Positions 45,535-53,665 of a stretch of 64,000 nucleotides of DNA are shown here, in pieces. This DNA comes from Methylobacter sp. (GTDB lineage Bacteria; Pseudomonadota; Gammaproteobacteria; Methylococcales; Methylomonadaceae): the NCBI RefSeq assembly GCF_030680395.1, contig NZ_JAUXVR010000041.1:186001-250000 (forward strand), written 5' to 3'. The first letter of the stretch is position 1. Every line of letters begins with the position of its first letter. A program made the position numbers and the translations under genes. A model generated the notes under the pieces. It made no database searches, was not told where the DNA came from, and saw nothing but the letters and a program-made list of their open reading frames with translations.

Positions 45535-45765
45535 ATGGCAACAGTATCAAATCATCTACCCGAAACCGGTTTTATAAGATTGCCGCAAATAATTGGCAAT
45601 AAAAAAACCAACATCCCCGCACTTATTCCCATAAGTCGCACATCGTTCTTAAATGGCGTTAAGTCTGGTAAATATCCAAAGCCAGTAAAGTTAGGCGAAA
45701 GAACAACAGCATGGCGCGTTGAAGATGTTCGCGCCTTAATAGCCAGCCTTGGAAGTGCAGCATGA
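45535..45765 (+). CDS. AlpA-family regulator / excisionase-like protein
   Basis: The 76-residue winged helix-turn-helix protein has FIRLPQIIG, then PISRTSFLNGVKSGKYPKPV and KLGERTTAWRVEDVRALIAS, the full AlpA pattern. Such proteins switch on integrase or assist excision in P4-like elements. GGAG precedes the ATG. The stop overlaps the start of the RepA-like gene by 4 bp, so the two are translated together. Confidence 0.9.
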   Translation: MATVSNHLPETGFIRLPQIIGNKKTNIPALIPISRTSFLNGVKSGKYPKPVKLGERTTAWRVEDVRALIASLGSAA

Positions 45766-46991
45766 CCAACGCACTCACCGGTAAAGAAAAAATACTACGT
45801 TATATTGAACAAAAAGCTGAAGATACAAAACAACAGTTAGCAACAACTGAAAGTGCGCCACCACTACAGTTAAAAAATATTGCAGTAAGAACAGGGCAAA
45901 AAGAAATATCATTCCCATTGGTATCAGCAGCAACGATGACTGACAACCAAGTTCAAATTGAATGGCTAGTTGAAAATGTTATTGAACAAGGTAGTTTAAA
46001 TTTACTGTTTGGCGAACCTGCTTCAGGCAAGTCTCTATTTGCATTGGATTGGGGGTTTTGTATAGCAGCAGATATGAGTTGGCATGGCTACCGTACTAAA
46101 CAAACAGATGTAGTTATTATTGCTGGAGAAGGTTTTGCTGGTATGCAGCGGCGATTAAAAGCGTTAGAAGTTAAGTACAATATGAAAGCCCCGGAAAGTC
46201 TATTTATTAGTCAACAGCCTGCGCAATTACTGGACAAAATAAACGCGCAATTAGTAGCCAATAGCATTAAGGCAATATGTCCTAACCCCGGCCTTGTTAT
46301 TATCGACACTTTGCATAGAAATATGGACGGCGATGAGAACAGCAGCCAAGATATAGGTAAGTTTATCAATAACCTTGATATGTATATGAAGCCATTGGGA
46401 GCAGCTATTCTTGTTGTGCATCACAGTGGGCATGGAAATAAAGACCGAAGCCGGGGCAGCAGTTCAATTAGAGCAGCAATGGATGGCGAATTTTCAACCA
46501 TAAAGAAAGATAATTGCATTACACTAACTTGTCATAAAGCTAAAGATTTTGAAGCACTTAATCCACTGCAATTCACTTTAAAAACTACTGAACTTGGGTG
46601 GCTAGATAGTGATGATAAGCCGATGACTAGCGTTTATCTTGAATATGGAGGCCTAGCAACTACCGATAAGAAGAACAAATTAACGGCTAAAGATGAGGCA
46701 ATCTTAACCTGCTTGGATGCTGCAATTGTGGAGCATGGAATAGAGCCGACAGCAGAAATTAAACTCAAGTTTGGTGAATTTAATTCCCCGACTGGCAAGA
46801 TGCAAAAGATTGTTAATATCGACCATTGGCGGGAAAAGGCTTATCCGTCTATGGTAGTGACTGGAAAAGACCCCGAAAACGCCAAGAGAGTGGCATTTAA
46901 ACGGTGTAGTGACAAACTGTTGAATCAAGGTCTGATTGTTAAATGCGACAATTATGTATGGCGAGTATTTGACGAAAAAACCGAACACTGA
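45762..46991 (+). CDS. RepA-like AAA ATPase/helicase
   Basis: The 409-residue protein has Walker A LLFGEPASGKSLFALDWG near residue 85, VVIIAGEGFAGMQRRL, Walker B PGLVIIDTLHRNMDG near 185, and ILVVHHSGHGNKDRSRGSS. This is the AAA_25/RepA (RSF1010-type hexameric helicase) pattern found on plasmids and islands. The C-terminal part (YPSMVVTGKDPENAKRVAFK) looks like a winged helix for primase or partner contact. It probably supports replication of the excised element. A block of GAACA repeats follows directly. Confidence 0.85.
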   Translation: MTNALTGKEKILRYIEQKAEDTKQQLATTESAPPLQLKNIAVRTGQKEISFPLVSAATMTDNQVQIEWLVENVIEQGSLNLLFGEPASGKSLFALDWGFCIAADMSWHGYRTKQTDVVIIAGEGFAGMQRRLKALEVKYNMKAPESLFISQQPAQLLDKINAQLVANSIKAICPNPGLVIIDTLHRNMDGDENSSQDIGKFINNLDMYMKPLGAAILVVHHSGHGNKDRSRGSSSIRAAMDGEFSTIKKDNCITLTCHKAKDFEALNPLQFTLKTTELGWLDSDDKPMTSVYLEYGGLATTDKKNKLTAKDEAILTCLDAAIVEHGIEPTAEIKLKFGEFNSPTGKMQKIVNIDHWREKAYPSMVVTGKDPENAKRVAFKRCSDKLLNQGLIVKCDNYVWRVFDEKTEH

Positions 46992-47085
46992 ACAGAACCG
47001 AACAAAATCGAACAAGTGTTCAGGGGTACATAGCGAACGAACACGAACACACTTCTTTAGAAGTGTTCGGTTGTTCACTAACCAG
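46980..47085. repeat. GAACA/TGTTC repeat cluster after the RepA-like gene
   Basis: Within about 100 bp the pentamer GAACA occurs five times and its complement TGTTC three times, ending in a bulged hairpin (ACTTCT-tta-GAAGT). Short clustered repeats beside a replication helicase are what one would expect of iterons or an origin. Alternatively the hairpin ends the regulator-RepA transcript. Spacing of the repeats is irregular. Confidence 0.5.
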
Positions 47086-47483
47086 TTCACCATAATAATA
47101 ATTGATGCCCAAATTATTTTATTTAACGAACTACGCATTATAAGAACATTTGCAGGAGGTGTTACTTGCAGGATGAATAACCTTGCTAGTACTTAGTAGG
47201 AGCAACTAATAAAGCCAATGCTACTAGCACCAAGCCAGCAGGCTAAGGTACTCCCTGTGCTTCTACTAACAGGCGCACACTTAACAGCCTATTGAAATTC
47301 AACTCCAGTATTTCCCGGTTTAGTGTAGTAACTAATTAATGCTACTTATAGGGTAATTAAGACAATTACTACTTGCAGAGGTAAGGTAGTTACTTAGTTA
47401 TACCTTTTGTAGGTTTGTCTTTACTATGAATATTTAAAATAAATTATAATTAAAATAAGTTTTATTTTAATTAACCCGGAAAG
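47086..47483. other. Island intergenic region, possible origin
   Basis: No gene. The stretch is rich in TAGTA/TACTA-like short repeats (for example around 47190-47240 and 47325-47400) and becomes very AT-rich at 47425-47475. With the GAACA cluster it is a candidate replication origin, unproven. Confidence 0.4.
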
Positions 47484-47915
47484 TTAAAAGATCCAAGTTG
47501 AATTACAGTTATCGCAATGTGCTTGTGTATTATCTTCCTTCCTGGATAAACCTACTGCAAGTATTGACAACCCTCCTGTAAGTATTGCCCCGGTAGCTTT
47601 AGCCCCACTTAATCCTTTCTTGAGTTTTACGTATTTTGCATGAACCTTTCCTTTAGTTTGGCAATGTGGACATATTATTGCTGTATTGATTGCCCCATAT
47701 TCAATTTCTAGTTTTCTTTGGTTCTCTTCTGCTAAACGAAGTTGCCGCTCCTGCTCTTTATGCATCTTCTGCTCTTCATACATCTGTTTTTCCTCGGGAG
47801 TCATAGAAGCTATTTTCTCTTGCTCTTGCTCCCACCGCCTTTTATCTCTGAGTATAAGTCCACTTATCATGATAATGAAGGGTAAAAGTACTATATAGAA
47901 AAATGTTGAATTCAT
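47484..47915 (-). CDS. Membrane-anchored zinc-ribbon protein
   Basis: The 143-residue protein has an N-terminal membrane helix (FFYIVLLPFIIMISGLIL), then a charged coiled coil (residues 26-70, many Glu/Lys/Gln), and a C-terminal zinc ribbon with ICPHCQTKGK and HCDNCNSTWIF. A glycine-rich hydrophobic stretch (GAILTGGLSILAVGL) separates the two Cys pairs. Function unknown. It is the last gene of a leftward cargo row in the island together with a MORN protein and a lipoprotein. Confidence 0.7.
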   Translation of the reverse strand: MNSTFFYIVLLPFIIMISGLILRDKRRWEQEQEKIASMTPEEKQMYEEQKMHKEQERQLRLAEENQRKLEIEYGAINTAIICPHCQTKGKVHAKYVKLKKGLSGAKATGAILTGGLSILAVGLSRKEDNTQAHCDNCNSTWIF

Positions 47916-48068
47916 GGATACTCACCACATAGATATTGAAAGGTTCTTATAGCTTTATAGGCACCTGTTTTAATTGTAGAAATAAATAAGCAAATAACCC
48001 GCGCATATTTAACTTTGCCTAGTACCTTGCTATCTGGCATATAAAGGTACATAAAGACTAATCCTATC

Positions 48069-49250
48069 TTACTTAGGTGGTAGCACTATATCAGCTAATT
48101 TTTTAATCTGTTCAGGCGATGCCATCTTTAGCATTTTATTTAAATCATTTTGTACTTGTTGCTTTTCAGCCGCCGTCATTTCGGCATATTCTTTAGAAGG
48201 TAATTCCACCCCATCTTTGAGGCGTATTTCACTATTTTTTTGCCCGTTTTCATCCCACAACGTCATTAATCCATCATATTTCCCATCTTTTAAATGGGCT
48301 ACACCTTTTTTATTTCCATTTGAATAATATGTTTTATATCTTCCAGTAAAAGGTTTATCCTCATTTGGTAAATAAGCAATATCATTTCTAATGTCTAAAT
48401 CTTCTTTAGTGACTCGCTCCTCTTGTGTTGTAGATGTAGGCGTGGTTTCAGCACTTGGTGCGGTAGGGCTGTGGGTGGCTTCAGTCACTACAATCATACG
48501 TTCATCAATTGCAGGCCCGTGGTCATAAGTATATTTAAGAGTAAACTTAGCTGAAGTAATTGTTTTATTAGTATTTCCTAAAAATAATTTATTCAATTCC
48601 TTTGCTTTTTCGGGTGCGTATAACTCTATAAGTACTTTTAATGCCTTATTAGCTTCTTGTTTATCTGAATGGAGTCCATACCCCATATCCTTAAACCAAT
48701 CATTCCAAAGAAACTTTACATTGCTAACACGCTTAGATACTGGGTTTTCATTAATAAACCACTTGACGGTTCCTGCTTTTCCTAGAATACACCCGTATAA
48801 AGCACCATCCCCCTCAAAGGATGCTGGAGTTATATCGGAATCAACTGAATTAGAGCAGTCAAGTTTATTTTTTGTCGTTTCGGCCTCAGTACGAAAGGAG
48901 CCGAAGAAAACATTTTTCTTATCATTAACTTTGGTAGGCGAAGTTGCAAGTACGGGCGCGGGCGGTTTCTTAGTTGATTCATCACTTATAGAGCCTCCCT
49001 TTACAAACCCTTTCTCTTTAAAGCATTCATCTTTTGCATATTCACCCAAATGACCTGCATCACTATAATTTTTTGGGTTTCTATACAACTCCCTGTCAAT
49101 TGCACTATTTTTAGAGTTTTCGCATTCCTCTAAAACTCTTTTATATTCATCATTAGTTACATCTTTTTTGTAATAATTCTGTGTTGGATATGTGGAGTCA
49201 CATTTCACTACAACAAAAATAATAACAATAACAATAATGATTAATGGCAT
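48069..49250 (-). CDS. Membrane-anchored protein with C-terminal MORN-type repeats
   Basis: The 393-residue protein starts with a membrane helix (LIIIVIVIIFVVVKC). The middle region is unassigned (residues 30-280, with a Cys-containing part), followed by a Pro/Thr linker. The YwqK/MORN-like repeat KPFTGRYKTYYSNGNKKG and GKYDGLMTLWDENGQKN lies near residue 315. The C-terminus is helical. MORN repeats of this type often occur in surface or antitoxin-like proteins, but no toxin partner is evident. The region is AT-rich. Function unknown. Confidence 0.7.
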   Translation of the reverse strand: MPLIIIVIVIIFVVVKCDSTYPTQNYYKKDVTNDEYKRVLEECENSKNSAIDRELYRNPKNYSDAGHLGEYAKDECFKEKGFVKGGSISDESTKKPPAPVLATSPTKVNDKKNVFFGSFRTEAETTKNKLDCSNSVDSDITPASFEGDGALYGCILGKAGTVKWFINENPVSKRVSNVKFLWNDWFKDMGYGLHSDKQEANKALKVLIELYAPEKAKELNKLFLGNTNKTITSAKFTLKYTYDHGPAIDERMIVVTEATHSPTAPSAETTPTSTTQEERVTKEDLDIRNDIAYLPNEDKPFTGRYKTYYSNGNKKGVAHLKDGKYDGLMTLWDENGQKNSEIRLKDGVELPSKEYAEMTAAEKQQVQNDLNKMLKMASPEQIKKLADIVLPPK

Positions 49251-49525
49251 TTTTTCACCTAATTATTTTAATTTTCCTTAATGGGCAATCAATCTCATTG
49301 ATCAGTTTAGCGACTTATCATTGCTTAGTTCGGATTGTAGCAATCAATAGGTACAGAGACTTAGCAGTTAGGGAAATTCGACTAAATACTCAATATCTTA
49401 AGGGTGGCTCGGTTACTGCTAAACCAAAAGTTTAATTACTTACTCTCATTTAGCTATTATAGATATATCTAGTGCTGCGTATTGAACGCGACAAGTACCG
49501 AAATACTAAAGTGCTAACATTTTAA

Positions 49526-50056
49526 CTATTGAATACATGCTTTAATTTTGTCAGCAATTGTCTTAATTGCGTCAAGTGCATTTCCTGGTCTACATCCAGA
49601 CAATACGCAAATATGCTCAAATCCATCATTAGATAAATAACCGGTATTTTTCATAGCATGAGCGATATTGTAGAACTTAAGCGTTATATTGCTACCCTTA
49701 GCCGAAGCCTTTAAGTCATATTGGATAAAGTCTATACTCCCTCCATCCGCAATACCTTTTGCAATTATTGTTGAAGTGGATTCATCTGAATATTTAAATA
49801 TATCCCCACCCTGAATAGTTTGTCCTGTATGTGGGCCGGCAAATAAGCTTGAACTTGAAGCGTCCTTCAGTGTCACTGTTTTATTATCTACATTTTCAGC
49901 AATACAAAGCTTAATATTAGCAAACTCTTTTGGTTTATCCGCTTGGTATGAAAAATCCATTGTATCTATATTTTTGTCTTTTACTGTCACGTTACTTGGT
50001 AAATTTACCGTGGCACATCCAGATAGCAATGCACACAAAACCATTATTTTCTTCAC
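49526..50056 (-). CDS. Predicted lipoprotein
   Basis: The 176-residue protein has a short signal peptide ending in a lipobox (LCALLSGC then AT), so it is probably lipidated at Cys14. The rest is soluble and rich in Asp/Lys/Ser, with two Cys near the C-terminus (HICVLSGCRPG). No family recognised. It is the first gene of the leftward cargo row and is oriented away from the right att site. Confidence 0.7.
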   Translation of the reverse strand: MKKIMVLCALLSGCATVNLPSNVTVKDKNIDTMDFSYQADKPKEFANIKLCIAENVDNKTVTLKDASSSSLFAGPHTGQTIQGGDIFKYSDESTSTIIAKGIADGGSIDFIQYDLKASAKGSNITLKFYNIAHAMKNTGYLSNDGFEHICVLSGCRPGNALDAIKTIADKIKACIQ

Positions 50057-50687
50057 ATTTACCCTCTCGATTAATTAATTTGCCACGATACCAAAAATCC
50101 TGCCGGATTAATTTAAACACTACAATAATCTATTAGCCGACTGATTCATAGTCAGCCAAAGCTTACACTACCCACAACGATTATATTATCTATAGGTACT
50201 TACCAAAATTTGAACTGAGAAAGTTGGTAGATAAAATCTGACAGCCTTGTATCTGTACGCACACTGGCAAACCCTCGCGGAGTACCTTAGCCCAACATAA
50301 AGCTTGGTATTACTAATTTTGAGTTGTTAAGCGGAAATGATAGCCTTAACGGTTGATAGCGGTTACACACATATAGGCTTTATCTGTGCTACGCTTTAAC
50401 ATTCACACCAATTATTCAGCTGTCCATATTGTCCACTGGTTGCCCACTTGGTAATAAATTAAGGCAATAGATGTCAATTCACCACCGCTATAGATGCAAA
50501 GTTGGCGGTCAGGGTGATAACGTAAAGATTAAGGCTAGGTAACATTGCTTTTTTTATGGCTGAAATTCCGGCAAGTGTTGCGGGTGTTTTTCATTTTTAG
50601 GAGGTAGAAATCAAATTTATGTCCTTTTTTATGTCCTTTTGATTGATTATGTTTTTATGCTATTTATTATCAATAAGTTATAGCTTA
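50057..50687. other. Right end of the island with paired repeats
   Basis: No gene. Near the end TATGTCCTTT occurs at 50618-50627 and 50630-50639 (12-bp period), matching the pair beside the integrase. GGAGGTAG at 50600-50607 is not followed by a reading frame of useful length. Confidence 0.55.
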
Positions 50688-50782
50688 TTCGATTCCGGCC
50701 ATCGTACCAAACATTGGTTCAGAGCCGTGCAAAGAACTATAAAAACCCGCAAGCCGTAAGGCTTCGCGGGTTTTTTATTGTC
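50688..50782 (+). repeat. Right attachment repeat (attR)
   Basis: 95 bp match 43111-43206: the tRNA T-arm and 3' end including CCA, then the trailer and terminator. It contains only the tRNA tail, so the intact tRNA remains at the left end. Differences from the left copy are a one-base deletion in the acceptor arm and substitutions in the hairpin. Confidence 0.88.
50741..50776 (+). terminator. Terminator copy in attR
   Basis: AAAAACCCGCAAGCC pairs with GGCTTCGCGGGTTTTTT around a GTAA loop, followed by T's. It is the better-paired version of the tRNA-Leu terminator, probably the original chromosomal one. Confidence 0.75.
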
Positions 50783-51037
50783 TGAAATTTTTAGCTGTCT
50801 TCCCCCCAAATCTTCTTAATTGATCACGTTGATGGTTTGACAAGCTCGCCACGAACGCAACCGATCAATAATGTAAGACCCATTCGCGCTGAGTTTGTCT
50901 AAATATTTTATTTTTACTTGAATCCCCCTGTTACACAAAAGGGCACTGTGCATGGTTGATCGTTACGGAGCAGCTATATCAACTTTTGTGGCATGTAGTG
51001 ATCGGCGCGTCGACCTGCAAACACTTTTCACATCACT

Positions 51038-51472
51038 TTACTGCGGGTCAGCCCCCTCCACCTGACAACCCTGCTTAACGAGTAAGGTAAATTCGCAAGG
51101 TGCAACACGGCTTACCTGGCGATCCAGGCGGACAGAACAACCTGCGTCTTCCATGATCGTCCGGCTACTGTCCTTACTGCACAACAACAGCACTGCATAC
51201 GATTTTTGGTACTGCACTTTCAGCAAATAAGGCTCAAATTCAGTGGCTAACAGATGGGTATTGTGACGAGTGGCATTATCCAAAATATCGGCATCGCTGT
51301 CGATAGGCGCCTCGGCTAGGTCGGCAAAATATGCATCTACCGCCGAACTCAGATTTACCATTTTGGAGGACAATCGACTCCGCTCTTTGGCATCGGGAGC
51401 TGCGGTAATGGGGGCGGCACAGGCTCCCACAAGCAGAGCGGTGACAAGACTAATCAATAGACGGGGTTTCAT
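51038..51472 (-). CDS. Predicted lipoprotein, 144 residues
   Basis: The signal peptide ends in a lipobox (LLVGAC then AA), giving a lipidated Cys at residue 18. The mature part is soluble with four further Cys (LLLCSKDS, DAGCSVRL, APCEF, KQGCQV) that may form disulfides in the periplasm. I do not recognise the family. It starts 4 bp after the stop of the 51477 gene, so the two form one transcript. Confidence 0.7.
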   Translation of the reverse strand: MKPRLLISLVTALLVGACAAPITAAPDAKERSRLSSKMVNLSSAVDAYFADLAEAPIDSDADILDNATRHNTHLLATEFEPYLLKVQYQKSYAVLLLCSKDSSRTIMEDAGCSVRLDRQVSRVAPCEFTLLVKQGCQVEGADPQ

Positions 51473-51476
51473 TACA

Positions 51477-51937
51477 TCAGCTCCAGTAAATCATGTGGTT
51501 ATTTTCGTGAATATCTGCATCCAAACTCCAACTTGTCAGGGTATCCAGTGAAGATTCCCGGTTTTTCAGCGACAATACCAACCAATCCCATATTAGGCGT
51601 AGCAGGTCATGCCGGAATTTATCGCCATTCTCTTTGGCGGCAATAAAACCAGCCGGCAGACTTGGCTCTGGGCTCCTGGGATTAGGCAAATAGGCGTACC
51701 GGCCAAGACTATCCGCCATGAAAGGAGCGCCTTCCGCCTGTTCCAAAGCGTTAATCCGTTGCAACGGCATGACTCGCGAATCCTGATCCTGAGTATAGAA
51801 TGTTTCCGAGGCGGAAACGCTCTGATCGGTCAACACTGCCGACGTAGCGGCTGTCGATGACAGCGGTACAAGCATAGTCATAATGGGAACTGTGCCCACA
51901 AGGCATCTGATCCTCGATACAGACTCAAATTTTTCAT
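51477..51937 (-). CDS. Unknown exported protein, probable frameshift near the start
   Basis: The intact frame runs from GTG 51899 (140 residues). A much better start exists upstream: GAGGAAAGG followed by ATG 51937. That ATG is one base out of frame with the body. Adding one A to the A5 run at 51930-51934 would give MKKFESVSRIRCLVGTVPIM running on into the signal-peptide-like MLVPLSSTAATSA. So the gene is either truncated by a one-base loss, mis-assembled, or switched by slippage in the A run. The body (SLGRYAYLPNPRSPEPSLPA) is not in a family I know. Confidence 0.6.
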
Positions 51938-52468
51938 TTATCCTTTCCTCAAAATTTAAAAAGATTTTTTAATCGCCTACCATTCGCCAGCTCGCAACGT
52001 GCGGCTAAAAGGCTGCATCCCAAAAGAAACACCAGTTGAAAAGCCAAGCAGTTTATTTGTAGGCTTAACAAGTCGCGCTTATCAACCACGCCGCCGAATA
52101 TAAACCGAAGCACGTGCAAACACTGATATGTTTGCCTTTTCTTATGAGCAAAGCCGTTTGTGATTAGCCCCACGAAAGTTGTGCTGTGCCATTAACAAGG
52201 CGCCCTATACTCTATATGCCGGGCTGCGCCGCCAGTTAAACCCGGCATTGTTCCGGCGGGACACTCTAGCTCAAACGAAAACCGATGTATGCAAGCCAAA
52301 GATTATTTAGCTGTAAGCTTTTTGCTCGCCGTAAAACCCTGAAACAAACAATAGGGTAAAAATCGTATAGAAAATATCGGGAGGGTCAGAGATATTGCTA
52401 TGCTCGCTAAAAGGTACGCACAGCGTACCCTGCGTGACTGGCAGCTAAGCTAACATGTGAAATACCAA
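51938..52468. other. Intergenic region, no supported gene
   Basis: A 74-residue minus frame (51949-52173) has no motif and is not accepted. A small inverted repeat GGTACGC-aca-GCGTACC lies near 52412. The promoter of the two small envelope genes should be at the left side. Confidence 0.4.
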
Positions 52469-53662
52469 TCACTCAGCCCGCAAAGCCTCTAACGGTTCCA
52501 ACCTAGCGGCTTTCATGGCCGGGGCTACACCGGCGGCTATGCCGATCAGCAACGAGACCATAAAAGCCGCGACAATATAGGCCCAAGCAAGCTCTACCGG
52601 CAAGGCGGGCAGCGCGGCATCAAGTATCCTGACTATGGTTATGCCCAACACCACACCGCAAAGCCCCCCTGCCCCGCTTAACGCCAAGGCCTCACACAAG
52701 AACAACTGAAAAATAGTTCTGCGTTCTGCACCTACCGCACGCAGCAGGCCGATTTCTGAAATCCGCTCGGAAACGGCGATGGTCATGATAGTTAATATGC
52801 CGACCGAGCCGACCAGCAACGAAATACTGCCCAACGCCGCGACCGCCAGCGTCAGGATGTTCAGGATCGAATCCATGCTTTTGAGCATCTGGTTCTGAGT
52901 GACGAGGGTGAAGTCTTCACTGCCATGCCGGGCAATCAGGTTTCGTTTGATCGTATTTTCTACTTCGGCAATCGCAGCATTGCTTTTATAAAGCAGGTGA
53001 ATTTCCATCAGGCTTTCCCTGTCAAACAGCTCCAACGCTTTGGCGGCCGGGATATAAACGGTGTCATCCATGTCAAAGCCGATCATCTGGCCTTTTTTTT
53101 CCATCACGCCGATAACCCGGAAACGGTCGCTGCCGATCCTGATGCGCTGACCTAACGGACTGGCTGTGCCAAACAGTTCGGTCGCCAATTTATTGCCCAG
53201 CACCGCAAAGGCGCGGGGGTTGCTTTCTTCCGGAAAAAAACGCCCGCTGATAACCCTGATTTTCCAAATCCCCGGCACCGCAGAACCGACCCCCAGCACA
53301 TTGGTACGCCGTTGTTTTTCTCCTGCTTCAACACGCGCATTGCCTTGCACCATCGGAGATGCGGCAATGATGTTTTCCAATTTGCTTAAGCTGACCGCAT
53401 CGGCTATGACCAGCGGCCTAACCGTGCTTATCGATGCGCCCGACACACCGAAAGTGGTGGTTTTACCGGGATGAACGCCGATCAGGTTGGTGCCGAACTG
53501 GGTGAATTCGGCCAGTACAAAGGTATGGATGCCGCGACCTATCGAGGTTAATACCACTACCGCCGCGATACCGATAATCAGCCCCAACGCGGTCAGCGCC
53601 GAACGCAGTTTGTGGCTGACAACCGTCCGGTATGACAATAAAATCAAGTCGGCGTAGCGCAT
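52469..53662 (-). CDS. MacB-type ABC transporter permease (second)
   Basis: The 397-residue protein has an N-terminal helix (LTALGLIIGIAAVVVLTSIG) and a large periplasmic MacB domain (residues 45-265, with GRFFPEESNPRAFAVLG and GQRIRIGSDRFRVIGVMEKKG). Three C-terminal helices follow, with SERISEIGLLRAVGAERRTI, the FtsX coupling segment. It works with the ATPase at 55067 and the adaptor at 55723. It lies 3 bp after its paralogue at 53666. No own ATPase domain, so this is the split form of MacB/LolCE-like transporters. Confidence 0.88.
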   Translation of the reverse strand: MRYADLILLSYRTVVSHKLRSALTALGLIIGIAAVVVLTSIGRGIHTFVLAEFTQFGTNLIGVHPGKTTTFGVSGASISTVRPLVIADAVSLSKLENIIAASPMVQGNARVEAGEKQRRTNVLGVGSAVPGIWKIRVISGRFFPEESNPRAFAVLGNKLATELFGTASPLGQRIRIGSDRFRVIGVMEKKGQMIGFDMDDTVYIPAAKALELFDRESLMEIHLLYKSNAAIAEVENTIKRNLIARHGSEDFTLVTQNQMLKSMDSILNILTLAVAALGSISLLVGSVGILTIMTIAVSERISEIGLLRAVGAERRTIFQLFLCEALALSGAGGLCGVVLGITIVRILDAALPALPVELAWAYIVAAFMVSLLIGIAAGVAPAMKAARLEPLEALRAE

Positions 53663-53665
53663 ATT

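Larger units (their letters stand above)
43207..50687 (+). mobile_element. tRNA-Leu-integrated genomic island, ~7.5 kb
   Basis: The segment between the two att repeats holds an integrase next to the tRNA, an AlpA-like regulator and a RepA-like ATPase on the plus strand. A three-gene cargo on the minus strand and one unknown gene complete it. No structural phage, conjugation or plasmid-stability genes are present. The layout recalls P4-like satellites or small integrative elements. It is more AT-rich than the flanking housekeeping genes. Confidence 0.88.

Noticed and set aside
51949..52173. 74-residue minus-strand frame upstream of the small envelope genes
   Set aside because: No ribosome site, no motif, and unlike its neighbours in composition.
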